The position numbers were made by a program, and so were the translations under genes. The notes beneath the pieces were generated by a model. The model did no database searches and was not told the origin of the DNA. It saw only the letters and a program-made list of their open reading frames with translations. Positions 35,586-46,029 of a stretch of 64,000 bases of DNA are shown piece by piece. Numbering within the stretch: position 1 is the stretch's first letter; each line of letters starts with the position of its first letter. Origin of the DNA: Opisthocomus hoazin (taxonomy: Eukaryota > Chordata > Aves > Opisthocomiformes > Opisthocomidae); contig NC_134440.1 of the NCBI RefSeq assembly GCF_030867145.1, positions 744,001 to 808,000 of the forward strand, given 5' to 3'.

Positions 35586-36679
35586 GGCTCAGCTGCCCGG
35601 AGCAGGCCCAGCAGCAGCGCCCGGACCGGCAGCGTGGGCTGGCAGCGTGGGCTGGCGCTGCCTGCACGTCCCTCGCAGCTCCCGCCCAGCTGCGGGGACA
35701 CAGCGGCAGCCCCGCTGCACGCAATCCCTGCCCTTTGGGGGTCCGGGAGCCCCCCGGGTCCCCAGGGCCACCGTCCCCACGGCCGCCCAGGGCCGGGTTC
35801 GGCACCCAGCGAGCCGCTCTGCCGCGCTTGGAGCTCGTTGTGGATTCACGGCACTCCCCGGCACAAATGGGTTTAAACTGCCTTAAGTGCTTCAGCAGGG
35901 AACTGGCGCTGGCGGTGCGACGCTGCGTTACCGCAGCATTAGGAGTGAAGTATTGATCCTAATCCCCTGGTTCAAAAATAGGATTATCAGAAGCGGAGGG
36001 GAGGGAGGGGTGCGGGGTGATGCCCCGTCCCCAGCCCCGTCCCCAGCAGAGGAAGAGGCTGGGGAAGGGGGGGGTGGGACTGGGGTGCCCCTCGCCCCGG
36101 CATCGCTGCAGCCCCCAGGGCAGCACCCCCCGCCACGGGGCTTCGGCCGCCCTGGGCTCCACGGGCAGGGGCCGAGGGGGTGGCTGGGGGGGGAGCTGTG
36201 GGCACGGGGCTTCTCCTCCTGCAGAGCGGGTCGGCACCTCTCCCTGGCATCGGGGGTCCCATTCCACTGTCCCCGGCCGCGCAGCCCCCAGACCCGGTCG
36301 CTGACCGGCCATCTGCCCCGATCGATACCCGCGCCGTGGTTCCCAATTGATTGATTGACCGGTAGAGCGAACCACCTCCGGCTCAGCCCCCGCTTTCCCA
36401 GGCCTGGGGGGGCTTTGTTGGGTTGCTGCTACCTTTTGCTCTTGCTTTGCTCTTTCTTTTACGCTTTGCTGCCCAGCGAGGGGGGTGCAGACCCTGCCAT
36501 GCGGTGCCGGCTGTGAGGATGGGGCGAGTGGGGCTGGGGGGGGCTGCAAAGCCCATCAGGAGCAGGGTGCATCGAGGAGCAGGGTGCTCCAGCGAGCAGG
36601 TCGCATCAGGGGGCTGCCACCTTGCCCCGGCCCCCCCCGCTACACCCGCAGCCCCCCAGGAGCCCCCCGGGCTGATGGC

Positions 36680-36810
36680 GATGGTTACTGAGTCATGCAA
36701 GGGGGAAATGGATTCACTCGAGTCCTCCGCTGTGCGTCGTATTGCCTGTGACACCGGCTGGATGGCTGCTTGTTATTATAGATTAATGCATATGATCGAG
36801 GCTGGAGATG
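36680..36810. promoter_or_regulatory. AT-rich island, candidate enhancer 5 with AP-1/MAF and POU-like sites
   Basis: Shows GTTACTGAGTCATGCAAGG (AP-1/MAF-type TGAGTCATGC overlapping an ATGCAA half octamer) and 90 bp on ATTATAGATTAATGCATATG (ATGCATAT, POU-like). The close order of distinct sites looks like an enhancer; function is inferred. Confidence 0.4.
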
Positions 36811-37099
36811 GATTCGGGGCTCTCCTGCGCAGGAGAAGAAGGGGGGGGTCTCCAAAGCCCCCCCAGTCCCTGCCCTGGTGTTTCTCCTACCGGCTCGGCC
36901 CCCGCTGCCGGGCTGAGCCCCCGCGGCGCAGCCGTCCCCTCCTCGGCGATTTGCTTTTCCCTGCCTGGCTGGCTCTGAATACGGTTCGCATTTCACTCCT
37001 AATCTCCTCTCCTTAGTTTTTAATCCCCTCTCTCCTCCCGGGCTGCGCTTCCCTCTCCTCCCTCGCCTCCTCTCCTTCCCCCTCTCCCTTCGCCCCCCT

Positions 37100-37225
37100 C
37101 CCCGCAAGACAAATTACCCGTAATGATATGCTGAAGGCCATGACACCCATGTTGTCTCTTTGTCATCCTTCGCGGTGCAGCGTGAAAAGATAATACAAAC
37201 TGCGGCACTTATCTACAATTGAGCG
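37100..37225. promoter_or_regulatory. Candidate enhancer 6 with paired GATA sites
   Basis: AGATAA at 37188-37193 and TTATCT at 37209-37214 face each other 15 bp apart. Upstream are CTCTTTGTCAT (SOX-like) and GTAATGATATGC. It lies between a pyrimidine-rich run (37,020-37,100) and CpG-rich DNA. Confidence 0.4.
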
Positions 37226-37639
37226 CCGAGACAACTCGCTAATCCCTTAATAACGCGGCGGCCGGGGTCCCACCGGACGGCGGCTCCTGCTTCGCTCGCC
37301 GAACCGCCGCCGGCTGCCCACGGCCCTCGCCGGCGCGGTGCGGGCGAAAAACTCAATAAACGGACCCAAAAGGGTGCGGGGAAGGGGCGATGGGAGCGCC
37401 AAGAGGCAGCGTGGAGGGGCGGCCGCCGGCCCCCCAGGGCCGTATCGCTGCGGGCCTGATCCTGACCATGCTGGTGCCCATGGAAAACCCATCCCGGACG
37501 GCAGCTCCCGGTCCCGCTGCGGAGGGGACACCGGGACCCCCGCACCCAGCGTCCCCCGCCCCGCCGCGATGGACGGCGTTGGCCCCTTCATTTCCGGCTT
37601 CCTTCCCCCCTCCCGCCCCGCCGTGATTTACCTCTCCCC

Positions 37640-37865
37640 GAGGAGCCCCCGAGCTGTGAACACACTTTGATTTGTCAGCTGTATCCCCGCAGCCGGCCAG
37701 GCTGCGGAAAAGGTAATATATGATTTCAGTCCTCTTGGCTTGATGATGTCGGGATTAGGAGCCCTACATATTTTATAGAAACCTCTACATGATCTTCCTT
37801 TATAAATCATTTAAATAGGAGTGTCTTTTCTTGGTGTGTGATATAAAATATTTACTGGAGTGGAG
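37640..37865. promoter_or_regulatory. AT-rich island, candidate enhancer 7
   Basis: About 220 bp of balanced composition: CACTTTGATTTGTCAGCTG (TCF-like and E-box cores), GGTAATATATGATTTCAG, ATAAATCATTTAAATAGG and GATATAAAATATTTACTGG. It is among the longest islands of complex, non-repetitive sequence in the interval. Confidence 0.4.
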
Positions 37866-38769
37866 GAAGGCTATTCATCCGTGTTTACCCTCCCGCTTCC
37901 CAGACCGGCTGCATCCACAAACAGCTCAGCCCGGCCCAGCCCTTCACCAGTGACCCGGCCGCAGCCGGGGGACGGTGACAGCCGGGATGGGGTCCCTGGG
38001 GCTGGGAGCTCCCACCCAGGGCAGCGCCGGGGGCTGGCACTTTCCCCCAGCTCTGGTTTGTGACAAAAAGAAGCAATTTTGGTACAGTGTCGCAGAGCAT
38101 CCTCCCCGCAGAGCCCACCGACCCGCGCCGGGGCTGTCCCGCGCCTGAGCTGCTCCAGCCTCCAGAACTGGGGTCCCCCGGCAGCGCCCGCTTTGCCAGG
38201 GCCGGACCCCCCCAGCCCCGCTCACCCCAGCCCCGGCAGCCTCCGCCGCATCCCGCTCCCTGCCCCATTAGCATTCATCGCAATTCTTTCCATTTGTTAC
38301 CTGGCAGGGGAATGAAAACACGTTGTTCCCCCCAGCAGGGTGTTTCCTACGGCGAGCCCCAACTTTTCAATCATTTCTTGGCACGGCCGTGGCGGCGAGC
38401 GGCCCCCCCGCCCCCCGGGCAGGAGCCATTGCTATTAAAAGGCTCACCCAGGGGCATGTATTTTACATAAGACGCCGTGTACACGCTGTGCGACATTCAG
38501 GAGGATCATGCTGGAGCCATCGGGCCGAACATAATGCCGAGGGGAACGGCTGCTCGCTCGGTGCCTGGGGCAGGAATCGCTCCCCGGGCTGGCAGGGCTC
38601 GGGGCCGGCTTCGCCTCTCCCCCCGGCCGAGCTGGGCTCAGGGTGGAGGCTCAGGGGCTGGGAAGGTGCCCTGGGTGGGGGCGAGATGCGCTGACCACCC
38701 GTCGCTTCCTACTGGGGCTCCCAGGAGTGGGGGGCCGCAGCAGCCCCCAGCCCACCCCTCCATCGCCCA

Positions 38770-39220
38770 CAGAATCCCAGTATGTTCGGGGTTGGCAGGG
38801 CCCTCTGGGGTCCCCCAGCCCAACCCCCTGCCCAAGCAGGGTCACCCAGAGCAGGGGGCACAGCACCGCGGCCAGGCGGGGCTGGAATATCTCCAGAGAA
38901 GGAGACTCCACAGCCTCCCTGGGCAGCCTGGGCCAGGGCTCCGTCACCCTCAGCGGGAAGAAGTTCTTCCTCGGGTTCAGCTGGAGCTTCCTCTGCTCCA
39001 GTTTGTGCCATTGCCCCTTGTCCTGTCACTGGGCACCACTGGAAAGAGTCTGGCCCCATCCTCCTGACCCCCATCCTGCAGATATTTAGAGGCATTTCTA
39101 AGGTCCCCTCGCAGCCTTCTCTTCTCCAGGCTGAACAAGCCCAGCTCCCTCAGCCTCTCCTCGCAGGAGAGATGCTCCAGTCCCCTCCTCATCCTCACAG
39201 CCCTCCGCTGGACTCTCCTC
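38770..39220 (-). mobile_element. CR1 LINE, 5'-truncated, copy 1
   Basis: Reads on the minus strand. It has the CR1 3' region (GACTGGAGCATCTC, then GAGAGGCTGAGGGAGCTGGG, GAAGAAGTTCTTCC, CTGCTTGGGCAGGG) and ends near GGGATTCTGTG, the CR1 octamer end. About 450 bp remain, too short to encode a whole CR1 protein domain. Small ORFs here are element fragments. Very similar to copies 2-4, so a related and fairly young subfamily. Confidence 0.92.
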
Positions 39221-40522
39221 CCTCCGAGGCCATCCATGCCCCCTCCCCGGGGCCGGGGAATTCACAGCTGAAGAAAACCAATGTCCAGTGGCCTGAAAAG
39301 TTTCATTTCCTGCGCGCGGGGCCCCGCCGCATGGGACGTGAAGGAGGCCGCCATCGCTGTGCGCAATTACACACCCGGCTGGCTGACGGCGCGGAAATCG
39401 ATGGCCGCAGAGGGACAGCGCGGGGGCTCCGGGCATGGCCCCGCATCCCCAGCAGCCGGGAGCTGCGGTGCCGGCGCCAGGCGGGGACCCCGCACCCCTC
39501 ACCGCACGGGACGCGTCCCTGCCGCGGCGCAGCAAACGCCCCGCTCCGCTCCGCGCGGTTGTCATGAATCGTTCCCCCGATGCGGTATTTTCCCGGTGCT
39601 CAGCAGCCGCAGCGTGTCGCGGGAGCGTCTCCGGCCGCATCGCTCACGGCCTTCAGGAGACGGGGCGGGAGGGAAGCAGGCGCAGAGGAGACAGCCGGCT
39701 GGGAGCAAACCGGTGACAGGGACGGGGTCCCCTGCGCCGCTTTATCGCCACTTTCCCCCCACCATCCCATCACCTCGCGGTGACAGATGCACGCTCTTAC
39801 CGGAGCCGTGCCGAAACAGCGCAGGAGCCCGCGCCGGGGGCTGCCGGAGAGACGCGACAGAGCCCAGGAGGTGCCAGCGAGGCCATGGTGAGCGCTGGGT
39901 GCTGCAGTCCCCTGCATGGAGGGGGACAGGGATGAGCCCCCCAGCCCCGCTGCAGCCGGGTCTCTGCCGGGGAACCGCAGCGGCAGCGCGAGCCCGACGG
40001 CACCGGGCGAACAGCGGCAGCACCCTGCGAGCGGGCGCATCCAGGAGCCCGAGCTCCGCAGCACCCACACGCGAAGGCGCGGGGACGTGGGGCGGACGCC
40101 CGGCCTCTGGGAATCCATTGAAACAGAGCAAACTGAAGCCAGGCGCTGGGGAGGGGCCGTGGGGCAGCCCCCAGCACGGGGTGGGCAGGGGGGCCGCTTT
40201 GCGGTGGGTGGGCTGGCTGGAGCGGGGTCAGGGCACCGGGCAGGTCGGGGAATCCAGCAGCCTCGGTGGAAAGGGTGCTCCAAGCGCCCTGCTCTGCCGG
40301 AGCAGCCCCGGGGAGAGCTCGGCTCAGCCGGTCCTTGCGGTGCGGGGTTCCCTCGGCACATGGCGCCTGGGCTGCCCGGCACTGCCGGAGGAGCCGGGGG
40401 GATCTGCGCCGGAGCGGGCTCCGGGGTGGCACCTCCGCCGAGCAAACTGGGAAAACCACGCACAGCACGGACCAGACCTGCCCAGCTGAGCATCCCTCCT
40501 CCAGCTGCGTTCTCCTGCATCA
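39221..40522. other. Spacer between inverted CR1 copies 1 and 2
   Basis: GC-rich, no exon, tRNA or clear repeat seen. Confidence 0.4.
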
Positions 40523-40804
40523 GTGGTGCCCAGCGCCAGGACAAGGGGCACCGGGCACAAACTGGAGCAGAGGAAGCTCCAGCTGAACCCGAGGAAGAAC
40601 TTCTTCCCTCTGAGGGTGACGGAACCCTGGCCCAGGCTGCCCAGGGAGGCTGTGGAGTCTCCTTCTCTGGAGATATTCCAGCCCCGCCTGGCCGCGGTGC
40701 TGTGCCCCCTGCTCTGGGTGACCCTGCTTGGGCAGGGGGTTGGGCTGGGGGACCCCAGAGGTCCCTGCCAACCCCCACCATGCTGGGATGCTGTGATTCT
40801 GTGG
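40523..40804 (+). mobile_element. CR1 LINE, 5'-truncated, copy 2
   Basis: The 3'-most 280 bp of CR1 on the plus strand, from GTGGTGCCCAG to the GCTGTGATTCTGTGG end. It lies 1.3 kb from copy 1 in the opposite orientation, so the two can pair as a long inverted repeat. Confidence 0.9.
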
Positions 40805-43320
40805 CTTCTGGATCTGGAGCAAGGACAAGAGGAGGGAGGGCAGAGAGGCACGAGTGGATCTGGCGAGCTGCTGGCCGGATCCTGAGCCCCACCGAGGTGT
40901 AAACCTGGACGATATCCCACACGAACCCGGACGATATCACTGCAGCTGGCGGCTACAGCCCCTGGACCAAGCCGCGGATCAGGCCCCGGTGCCGCCTGCA
41001 GCCCCAGCCCCGCGCCAGGCAGGATTTTCCCCGGGCCAGTGGAGCACGCCGTGCCCGCCGCCTGCGTGGGATTAAAAGAAAAAACCATCACCGCTGAAAC
41101 CGAGAGAGTTGCGGCGTGCCAGCTCCGAGCAGAGCCGCACGCCGTGGCCGGGCCGCTGGCACCGCGCGGGCTCCGGACCCCCGAGCAGCCCAGGGCCAGC
41201 CCCGGTGCCTCCGCACTGGGAGCTCCAACGGGGGATGCCGCAGGGTCGCAGCCGCAGGTCTGTCCCTTCCCAGAGGGACTCTTCACGGGGCAGCTGGGGT
41301 GACCCAGTGGTGGCCGTGGCCACCAGCACCCAGCAGCCATCCTGTGTAGACACCAGCTTTGTCCCCCCGGGGCTGCAGATGGGGGTCCCACCACCGCCTC
41401 TGCGCCGGACACGGGGCCAGCAGCTCGGAGAGACTGGGAGGAAGAGGATGAGGAGGGAGAGGGTGTGCTGGAGCAGGGCTGTGCTGGAAGAGCTCCCCTT
41501 CACCCCGGGAATCACGGTACACGGGGAACACTGAGGTCCACGAGCCACCCTCATCCCACCCTACACCTTCACACCCGGAGGGGGGCACGGCCCCGGCGCC
41601 CGTGCCCAGCCCTGGGGTCCCGGTCGACGGGCGCAGCCGTGCCCCGGCGTAACCCAGCCCTCAGCACCACGCCGGGAGGCGAAGCCGGATCTCCACCAGC
41701 GCTCGCACCCCGACCACCGGCGTCACGGAGCTGCCAGCACCCACCGGCCGGGGCACCCTGGCATAAAACCAGTGCTGGGGGAGACTCGGGCCCGTAAAAC
41801 CCCATTCCAGGCACCGCCAGACATCGGTGACACCCCCCACAGTGCCATCGTCTCGGTGGGCCCCCAGCCTGATGGCCCCCCGGGGCAAGGGGCTCCTAGG
41901 GACCCCCCCGTCCCACCCCACCCTTTGGCTCCCTGGCTCCAGCTGCTGCCCGGGGGGGCCCAGATCCCCCCTTGCTCCCCGTGGAGTCCCAACAGCAGCT
42001 GGGACTCAGGGTGTTTGGGGGTCCTGGGGCTGGGGGAAGCTCCTGCCGGGGGTCAGGGACCCCCCCGGGGCTGGGGGCCGTTTCCTTCCCCCCCCTCCGC
42101 ACCCGCCGCCACGCTTACGGCAGAGCCTGGCGACGCGTCTCACTCCTCCGGGTCAGCGCGCGGAGGGACTCTTCGCTTCCCAGCGGTGCCGGACGCTTCC
42201 AAGGAGGAGAGAGATGGGAAACCCCTTCCCGGCGTCCCCCAGCCCGACTGCGATGGGGGTCCCCACCCTCCCAGCACCGCCGCAGCCCCCCAGCCGGGCA
42301 GGGAGCCGCGCGGTGACACCGGGGCTGTGACGGGACGGTGGGCGAGCAGCGGCGCTGGGTGACGGGACGACCCGGGACGCGGCACCGGGACCTCGGGCTT
42401 CCCTCGACCCCGGGCTCGACTCCGCGGTGGCTGCTTCAGCCCCAATTATCGGCTGCGTTAATGAGCCGGCCCCAACCACCCGTGCGCTGGCGGGCGATCG
42501 CTGGCAGCGCCCGGAGCTGGGCTGGCCCCGGTGAGACGCAGCTGGGGCTCCACCAGCCCCCTCCACCAGCCCCCCCCTCCACACCCCAACAGCTCCACAG
42601 GAAACTGAGCCCTCCCAGGCCTTAAAAACCCAGGGCTCCATTAATTAATCGCTAACGATGATCCGTCTCAGCCTTGCGCCTGCCAGTTTGCTATTTTTAA
42701 CTCCGTATTTCCAGCCCCCCCCATGTCAAAAAAATCATGAGTCAGGCCTCAAAAAAACCTACTCAGCGGGTCTAAAAAAGTCGCCGTTTTTTCGGTCAGG
42801 CCCCTGCCAGGTCCCTTCCCCGGCACCGTCCACCGCCCCAGCCCGCGCCCAGCCACCGGCGCGGGAATCGCCCCCTCCCCCGGCACCAGATGGCCCTTAT
42901 TAAAAACCAAAATGGGTCTTTCACCCTCCTGTGGCAAACTTCAGAGCCTCGGATCAGCTGTAGGAGCCTGAATTAATTAACAGCGGATTGTTCCTGTTCT
43001 GCTAACGACGCCGAAAGACGGACCAGACGCTGCGAAGGGGCACGGGCAGCACAAAAATGTTCTTCAGTGCTGCAGGAAAAGAGGGGGGGGGGATGCCCCT
43101 CCCAGGGTCTGCTCTTTGGAGGGGCGGGAGGTGCCACAGCAAAGGGTGCTCGTGCTGCCACCGGCCTGTCCCCGCCTGGGTGGCCCCCCGGATGTCACCC
43201 GTCGGTGGCCCGATGCCGTCCCAGCATGGGGGAAACTGAGGCAGGGGCAGGCGAGCCCGGGGACGTGCCCGAGCATCCCGGCCCCGAGCGCCCATCTGCC
43301 CGGCTGCATCCCCTCCAATA
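40805..43320. other. Gene-free GC-rich DNA downstream of EFNA2
   Basis: No exon is recognisable. Small AT-rich patches occur at 42,610-42,670 (CCATTAATTAATCGCTAACG) and 42,895-43,000 (GAATTAATTAACAGCGG), both with TTAATTAA cores. The rest is CpG- and C-rich. Confidence 0.4.
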
Positions 43321-43412
43321 GTTAAGTACTATCAACAATTGCATATTAATTAATTTAATATCCATTATTATTCATTAACACGGTAATTAAATCCTCCCCG
43401 TAATTAACACAC
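43321..43412. promoter_or_regulatory. Dense homeodomain-site island
   Basis: Within 90 bp lie ATATTAATTAATTTAATATC, CATTATTATTCATTAAC, GGTAATTAAATCC and CCGTAATTAACAC: at least five ATTA/TAATTA cores, plus CAACAATTGC. It lies about 270 bp beyond the putative EFNA2 poly(A) signals. Confidence 0.45.
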
Positions 43413-43492
43413 CACCCAGCAGAGCGGTCTGGCCTCACAGCCCCGTGGCACCGGGGGACTGGGCTGCACGGGGAGCGGGGAGGGAGCCGAGC

Positions 43493-43545
43493 ACGACCCC
43501 CCCCCGGTGCCGGCGCTGACCCCCCCGGTGCCGGCGCTGACCCCC
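43493..43545. repeat. Two 23-24 bp C-rich tandem units
   Basis: Two copies of CCCCCCGGTGCCGGCGCTGA in direct order. Confidence 0.7.
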
Positions 43546-43678
43546 CCAGCTCGCCCCAGCCGGCGCTGCCGCTGCCCACAGCGTCCAGACCCCCCCGGGA
43601 CGCGGCACGGCTCGGCCCGAAGCGCCGCGGCGTCGGCAGGGAAAGTCATTTCTCACAAGCAAGGGCCCTCACACGACA

Positions 43679-43695
43679 TTTATTTTTATTTTATT
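43679..43695 (-). terminator. EFNA2: Candidate EFNA2 poly(A) signals
   Basis: Three AATAAA hexamers on the minus strand, two of them sharing one base (43679-43684, 43685-43690, 43690-43695). They are the first such cluster downstream of the EFNA2 stop in non-repetitive surroundings. Confidence 0.5.
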
Positions 43696-44855
43696 ATAAA
43701 AAAATACAGAATCCAAATGGGGCGGTGACCCGGTTACCATCACACGACGTCGAGGACGAAAGCGGCGCGTCGAGGGACGAAGCTAGGCGGAACGGAGACC
43801 AACACGCAGCACCCGCGCCCGCCGCGGGACAGCCCGGCCACGGCGAAGCACCCCCAGCCCTCACCCCCCGCCCGGCTGCCGGCCCCCGCCAGCCGCCTGC
43901 GCTCCTCCACTCCCCCCCAGTCGCTGTACACAATATAGATATTTATAGATATAATCTATATATATATAAAGCACAGACCGAAGGCCAGGTTTTGGTGTAA
44001 CCGCTCCGGGCGGGTGCTGCCGGCCCCTCGCCGGAGCCCGGGGGGTGCTCAGCGCCCGGCTGGGGGGGGCCCCCCTCCCTCCCTCCCTCCCTCATCCCGG
44101 GGTGAGCGCGATGCCTTCGCTCGCCTTCGAGAACCACGACCTGGTCTGGACACACGGGGACGGGGAGGGGACGGCGGGGAATGCGATTGGGTTTTTTTAT
44201 TGTTCTGGGGTTTTTTTTCCTTTTTTTTTTTTTCTCTTTCTTGGATGATCGCGATGAGCTTATTGCGAGATTTCAGCTTCCTAGTCTAAAAAATAAAAAT
44301 AAAATAAAAATAAAATAAACCCTTCCATAAAATCCATTCTCAACAATACATAAAAAAAACCGCTCACAGTACAGCGCTGTATGTACAGGGCCGGAGCCCC
44401 CGCGGCCCCCCGCTGCGGGAGGGCTCTGGAGGGGGGTGCCCACAGGAGGGGCTTTGGCTGAGCCCACCGCCCTCGTCCCTGGGACCATCGACCCCCCGGG
44501 CACGGGGGGCTCTGCGGGACAAGCACAGACCCCCCCAGGTGGGACAGCCCCAGATTTAAGGCGAGGGGGGGTCGGGCTCCGGGGGGACCCTCCCTGGGGA
44601 CCTGCCACCCCTGGGCCAGCCTCAGGTCGGGGCTCTGGGTGGGTTTTGCTTCTTAATGCAAAGGAAAAAGCCCCCAAGCCCGGCCTCGGTGCCCGGGGGG
44701 ATGAAGGGGCGACCACGGGCAGTGCCGCGATGGTCCCGCACGCGGCCGCTGGCCCCCCCCCGGGGGGGGTCTCGGACCCCCAAGGCAGCGGGGGGATGCG
44801 CTGAGGAGCAGAAGGCTGCAGAGGAGGAAAACACATCCGGCGGGCAGCGCCGGGC

Positions 44856-45063
44856 CGGCTCGGTCACCCTGCCCCGGCTCGGTCGCCCTGCCCCGGCTCG
44901 GTCGCCCTGGCCCGGCTCAGTCACCCTGGCCCGGGTCGGTCGCCCTGCCCTGGCTCGGTCACCCTGCCCCGGCTCGGTCGCCCTGCCCCAGCTCGGTCGC
45001 CCTACCCCGGCTCGGTCACCCTGCCCCGGCTCGGTCACCCTGCCCCGGCTCGGTCGCCCTGCC
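44856..45063. repeat. 18-bp minisatellite (GGCTCGGTCRCCCTGCCC)
   Basis: About eleven and a half units of 18 bp, differing mainly at C/T and A/G sites. The period is a multiple of three, hence the open frames. It lies inside the putative EFNA2 3' UTR. Confidence 0.95.
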
Positions 45064-45154
45064 GCGGCGCGGGCTCCAGCCCCGGCTCCGGCCAAACGCC
45101 CTCGGAGCGATCCCAGCCGCTGGGCGAGCCCGGCCCGCCGGCTCCCAGCGCCCA

Positions 45155-45328
45155 GTGGTGCTCCCCGTGCCGGCCAGCCACTCCCAGTGCTCCCAGTGCC
45201 GGCCATCCCCAGTGCTCCCAGTGCCGGCCAGCCATTCCTGGTGCTCTTGGCACTGGCCCTCCTCAGTGCTCCCAGTGCCAGCCAGCCATCCCCAGTCCTC
45301 CCAGTGCCGGCCATCCCCAGTGCTCCCC
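45155..45328. repeat. CTCCCAGTGCCGGCCA-type minisatellite
   Basis: About seven units of 24-30 bp combining GTGCTCCCAGTGCCGGCC with AGCCATCCCCA, with length differences between units. Also inside the putative EFNA2 3' UTR, 90 bp from the 18-bp array. Confidence 0.9.
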
Positions 45329-46029
45329 TCGGCTGAGTCCAGTTTGCTTTGCTGCTCACGGAGCTGCCCCCGGGGACAGGGTGACCCCACCGGGCGCTCA
45401 GCGGGGGCTCGCGTCCGTCCGGGCCCCCTGTGCCGTGGGGGTGGCAGGGGAAGCGCGGTGGGGCCGGCCCGGCGACGTCCTGCAGCCGGAGCGACGGCCG
45501 GCCCGGGAAGGAGTCTGCGGCAACGGAGCCGTCGGCACCATCGCTGGCGTCCGTCTCTCCCGGCGTCCCGGCTCTGCCCGCGGCGAGGGGCTCCGGGGGA
45601 CGGGGCTGCGCCCGGCCCCGCGCGGGTCAGTCTGACACGGGGAAGCCCGGACTGAAACAGCCCGACAAATAAAAATAAAAATCTTTTTTTCTTTAAAAAA
45701 AAAAAAAGAGAACCCCAACCACCAAACGAGGACTCGATATTTGGTCTAGAAATGTAAAAATCGCCATCCGACGGGGAGGGCCGGAGCCCGGCGAGCCGCG
45801 GCGCAGGGACGGGAGCTCTCGGCGCGCGCGGCCAGGATCCGTCCCGCGGGGCAGCCCTTCGGCGCGGTGCTCGGGCACGCGCGCCCGCGCGAGGTCGGGG
45901 ACTTCCGTGGCAGCAGGAGCCAGGCGAGCGCCTCGCCGGCAGCACCGAAGGCGACGCGGGGTGCCCAGGGTCCGTCCCCAGGCTGCTCCTCCCGCGCCGA
46001 GCCGCTCCCCGGCGACGTCGCTGCGGGCG

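Larger units (their letters stand above)
27780..38769. other. Gene-free interval between the kinase gene and EFNA2, left part
   Basis: Eleven kilobases without a recognisable exon on either strand. The background is very GC-rich. Against it stand short AT-rich islands, of which the clearest are listed separately. Weaker ones lie at 28,925-29,000, 29,315-29,375 (TGGAAATTAATACATACGG), 33,720-33,830 and 38,430-38,540. Long ORFs across this interval lack protein-family similarity that I can recognise. Confidence 0.5.
43696..46029 (-). other. EFNA2: Putative EFNA2 3' UTR
   Basis: Runs 2.3 kb from the EFNA2 stop codon to the poly(A) signal cluster. It holds AU-rich pieces (43,925-43,975 with TATATATA; 44,220-44,360; 45,665-45,710 with long A runs on plus, T runs on minus) and two minisatellites. 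The extent is inferred from the lack of splice or gene signals and from the poly(A) cluster; transcript data are needed. Confidence 0.4.

Noticed and set aside
39600-40940. 446-codon minus-strand ORF and shorter neighbours
   Set aside because: Crosses CR1 copy 2 in antisense plus GC-rich DNA. The shared peptide seen at four places is CR1 tail, not a gene family.
45660-45710. Plus-strand AATAAA run followed by poly-A, suggesting a retrocopy tail
   Set aside because: No coding remnant or target-site duplication was visible upstream. It fits AU-rich EFNA2 3' UTR read on the other strand.
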